40,161 nucleotides of DNA from the NCBI GenBank assembly GCA_049323835.1, contig JBMOOJ010000005.1:1-40161 (forward strand). The letters run 5' to 3'. Below, piece by piece: positions 38,078 through 40,161 of the stretch (its first letter is position 1; each line of letters begins with the position of its first letter). This stretch comes from SG-bin9 sp049323835 (GTDB lineage Bacteria > Pseudomonadota > Alphaproteobacteria > Rhizobiales > Xanthobacteraceae). Below the pieces are notes generated by a model. That model saw nothing but the letters and a program-made list of their open reading frames with translations, had not been told where the DNA came from and ran no database searches. The translations under genes were made by a program, and so were the position numbers.

Positions 38078-39946
38078 ATGCTGGAACCGGGCACGCCGAC
38101 ACCGCAACGGCTTGACCTGCTGCGCGCGATCCTGCGCCGGCACGTCGCGTTCGATTCCACCGACATCCTCGCCACCATCCAGGCCGACGCCGAGTTTCTC
38201 GACCTGCCCTCGGGCGGCATTCTCTTCCGGCAAGGCGAGCGCACCGACGACGTCTACTTCGTTCTCTCCGGACGGCTGCGCGCCTCAACCGGCGACGGCA
38301 AAGGCGGCACGCGCATCCTCGGCGACATCGGCCGCGGCGAAACCATCGGCGAACTCGCCGTGTTCACCGGCGAGCCGCGCTCCGCCACCATCACGGCGCT
38401 GCGCGACAGCTCGGTGGTGAAAGTCACCCGCGCGACGCTCGACCGCGCGCTGATGAAGGCGCCGCAGATCGGCATTGCCATGACGCGCATCGTCATCGAG
38501 CGTTTCCGCCGCTCCGAGCGTGAACGGCAGACGCCGATCGTGCCGGTCAACGTCTGCTTCCTCCCCATCACGCCCGGCGTCGACGCCGTGCGCTTCGCCG
38601 AGCGGGTGCGCGAGGTACAAGGTGCGAGCGCGCGCGTGGCGATGCTCACCCCCGCCGACATCGCCGATCGCTTCGGCACCAATGCCTTGAAGCCGGTGTG
38701 GCAGCGCTACGGCGAGGTCGCGAACTACGTCGACCAGGTCGAGGCGCGCAGCGGCGCGGTCTATCTCGTCGCGGACTCCAGCGACGGTCCGTGGACGCGC
38801 TTCTGCCTGCAATACGCCGACGAGATCGTGCTGCTCGCGGGTGCGACCGGCGCGCCGCATCTCTCCGCGATCGAAACCGCGCTGCTCGCGGGCGAGGAGC
38901 CGGTATCGATCGCGCGGCAGACGCTCGTTCTGTTGCATCCCGCGCATCTGAAAAGCCCGACCGGCACCGGCGCGTGGCTCGATGCGCGGCCGAAGGTGTC
39001 GCGGCACGTCCACATCCGCCAGGATGCGCCGCGCGACATCGCGCGCATGGCCCGCATCGTCTCCGGCCGCGGCGTCGGCCTCGTGCTCGCCGGCGGCGGC
39101 GCGCGCGGTTTCGCCCATGTCGGCGTCTACCGTGCGCTGGAGGAAGCGGGAATCGACGTCGATTTCGTCGGCGGCACCTCGATCGGCGCGCTGATGAGCA
39201 TGTGCGTCGCCTTCGACCAGCCGGCCGACGCCTTCGACGCCGCGACGCGCAAGGCCTTTCTCATGCATCCGCGCGGCAACATCACCGGCGACTACAACTG
39301 GCTGCCGATGATCTCGCTGGTGAAGGGCAAGCGCACGCGCGAGGCGCTGTCGCGCGCGATCCGCGATGCCGCCGGACGGCGCATCAACATGGAAGACACC
39401 TGGAAGACGCTGTTCGTGATCGCGTCGAATTTCTCGACCGCGAGCGAAGCGGTGCTGACGCGCGGCGATCTCGCCCGCAACGTGGTCGCGAGCTACGCCA
39501 TTCCCGGCGCGCTGCCGCCTGCCTTCATCAACGGCCACATGCTGTTCGACGGCGGCACGTTCAACAATTTCCCGGTGGACGTGATGATCCGCATGGGCGC
39601 CGGCAAGATCATCGGCGTCGATCTCGCGATCGAGCAGAAGCAGCACTTCGATATCAGCCGCACGCCCGGCACCTGGGCGCTGCTGCGCGACCGCCTGCGC
39701 GCGCCATCCAAACGCCGCTACCCGCTGCCGACGATTCCCGAGACGATGGTGAACTCGACCTTCATCTCGTCGGTCGCCAAGCAGCAGGCGATGTGCAAGC
39801 TCTGCGATCTGCTGTTCCAGCCGCGCATCTCCGGCATCGGCCTGCTCGAATGGCGGCGCTACGACGACATCGTCAAGGCCGGTTACGACACCGCGAAGTC
39901 GGTGCTCGCGAAGATGACGGACGAGGAGATCAAGGGGTTTAAGTAG
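38078..39946 (+). CDS. Patatin-like phospholipase with cyclic-nucleotide-binding domain (NTE family)
   Basis: A 622-residue cytoplasmic or membrane-associated esterase. A cyclic-nucleotide-binding domain spans about 25-145, with the phosphate-binding cassette GELAVFTGEPRSATITA (E92, R101). A middle region (about 150-320) has a Rossmann-like NTE linker. The patatin domain (about 330-520) has the oxyanion loop GGGARG (339-344), nucleophile S368 in GTSIG, and D491 in DGGTFNNFP, giving a complete Ser-Asp dyad. The layout is like bacterial homologues of neuropathy target esterase, without the N-terminal membrane helix of the animal enzyme. It is likely a lysophospholipase whose activity responds to cAMP or cGMP; this is inference. 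No clear ribosome site precedes the ATG. Confidence 0.92.
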   Translation: MLEPGTPTPQRLDLLRAILRRHVAFDSTDILATIQADAEFLDLPSGGILFRQGERTDDVYFVLSGRLRASTGDGKGGTRILGDIGRGETIGELAVFTGEPRSATITALRDSSVVKVTRATLDRALMKAPQIGIAMTRIVIERFRRSERERQTPIVPVNVCFLPITPGVDAVRFAERVREVQGASARVAMLTPADIADRFGTNALKPVWQRYGEVANYVDQVEARSGAVYLVADSSDGPWTRFCLQYADEIVLLAGATGAPHLSAIETALLAGEEPVSIARQTLVLLHPAHLKSPTGTGAWLDARPKVSRHVHIRQDAPRDIARMARIVSGRGVGLVLAGGGARGFAHVGVYRALEEAGIDVDFVGGTSIGALMSMCVAFDQPADAFDAATRKAFLMHPRGNITGDYNWLPMISLVKGKRTREALSRAIRDAAGRRINMEDTWKTLFVIASNFSTASEAVLTRGDLARNVVASYAIPGALPPAFINGHMLFDGGTFNNFPVDVMIRMGAGKIIGVDLAIEQKQHFDISRTPGTWALLRDRLRAPSKRRYPLPTIPETMVNSTFISSVAKQQAMCKLCDLLFQPRISGIGLLEWRRYDDIVKAGYDTAKSVLAKMTDEEIKGFK

Positions 39947-39948
39947 CC

Positions 39949-40161
39949 GTCGTTGCGAGGACTGCGACGTATCCCTCCCCTGAATGGGGAGGGCAAAGGC
40001 GGCCTCCGGCCGCCGTCAATTGTTTGAAGAACGCCGACGCTTTGCGTCGGCTATGCGAGCGTAGCGGAGGCCGGGGTGGGGTGACGCAACCCCCACTCGT
40101 CGCGTTGTTCGCGACGCTCACAACGCGCCACCCTCCCCACAAGGGGGAGGGAAAGCGCACC
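39949..40161. repeat. Composite intergenic repeat at the right end
   Basis: Several hairpins lie in series: CCCTCCCC/GGGGAGGG (39973-39993), GGCGGCCTCCGGCCGCC (39998-40014), GCCGACGCTTTGCGTCGGC (about 40032-40050), and CCCTCCCC with GGGGGAGGG near 40131-40151. No gene is supported. It is of the same style as the repeat near 12458 and may continue past the window. Confidence 0.65.

Overview
The window is high-GC alphaproteobacterial chromosome. A Hyphomicrobiales (Rhizobiales) host of the Bradyrhizobium/Rhodopseudomonas/Xanthobacteraceae type is most likely. The signs are the flagellar gene order, a CckA kinase beside flhB, CtrA-type boxes (TTAA-N7-TTAAC), orphan tripartite-tricarboxylate (Bug/TctC) receptors, and dispersed palindromes such as GCGCATGATC...GATCATGCGC and TCGTCATTGC...GCAATGACGA. 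The genus is inferred, not proven. I see no rRNA, tRNA, CRISPR array, transposase or prophage.

Layout. (1) 1-12.4 kb is mixed metabolism: a carotenoid/stilbene-type oxygenase divergent from a TetR regulator with a doubled operator between them; class I fumarase; a secreted protein, a D-2-hydroxyacid dehydrogenase and a Bug receptor on the plus strand; then, on the minus strand, a Tat-lipoprotein esterase, a sulfatase/phosphonate-esterase and a second Bug receptor. Small secreted, membrane, zinc-ribbon and GFA-family genes follow. (2) 12.7-17.7 kb is signalling and envelope: an MHYT-GGDEF-EAL protein, two covarying palindromes, a secreted caspase-like protein with a C-terminal WSC domain, and a Tim44-domain protein. 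(3) 17.8-37.3 kb holds cckA and a flagellar island. Reading minus: flgB-flgC-fliE-fliQ-fliR-flhB. Reading plus: fliO-fliP. Reading minus: fliL-fliM-DUF6468-motE-large repeat protein. Reading plus: flgF-flgG-flgA-flgH. (4) 37.5-40 kb holds a DUF4189 secreted protein, a cyclic-nucleotide-binding patatin and a composite repeat.

How the parts fit. The island supplies most of the type III export gate (FlhB, FliR, FliQ, FliP, FliO), the rod and its export adaptor (FlgB, FlgC, FlgF, FlgG, FliE), the L-ring and its P-ring chaperone (FlgH, FlgA), the switch protein FliM, and FliL and MotE, which act around the motor. FliF, FliG, FliN, FlhA, FlgI, the stator and the hook/filament genes must lie elsewhere. 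Two CtrA-like boxes, one sigma-54-like site and the neighbouring cckA suggest cell-cycle control as in Caulobacter, but this is inference.

The least ordinary items are the paired covarying palindromes in front of the caspase-WSC gene, that fusion protein itself, a 1213-residue envelope repeat protein inside the flagellar operon, a FliO with a very long Pro/Ala tail, and a 100-N gap flanked by an exact 127-bp duplication that looks like an assembly artefact.
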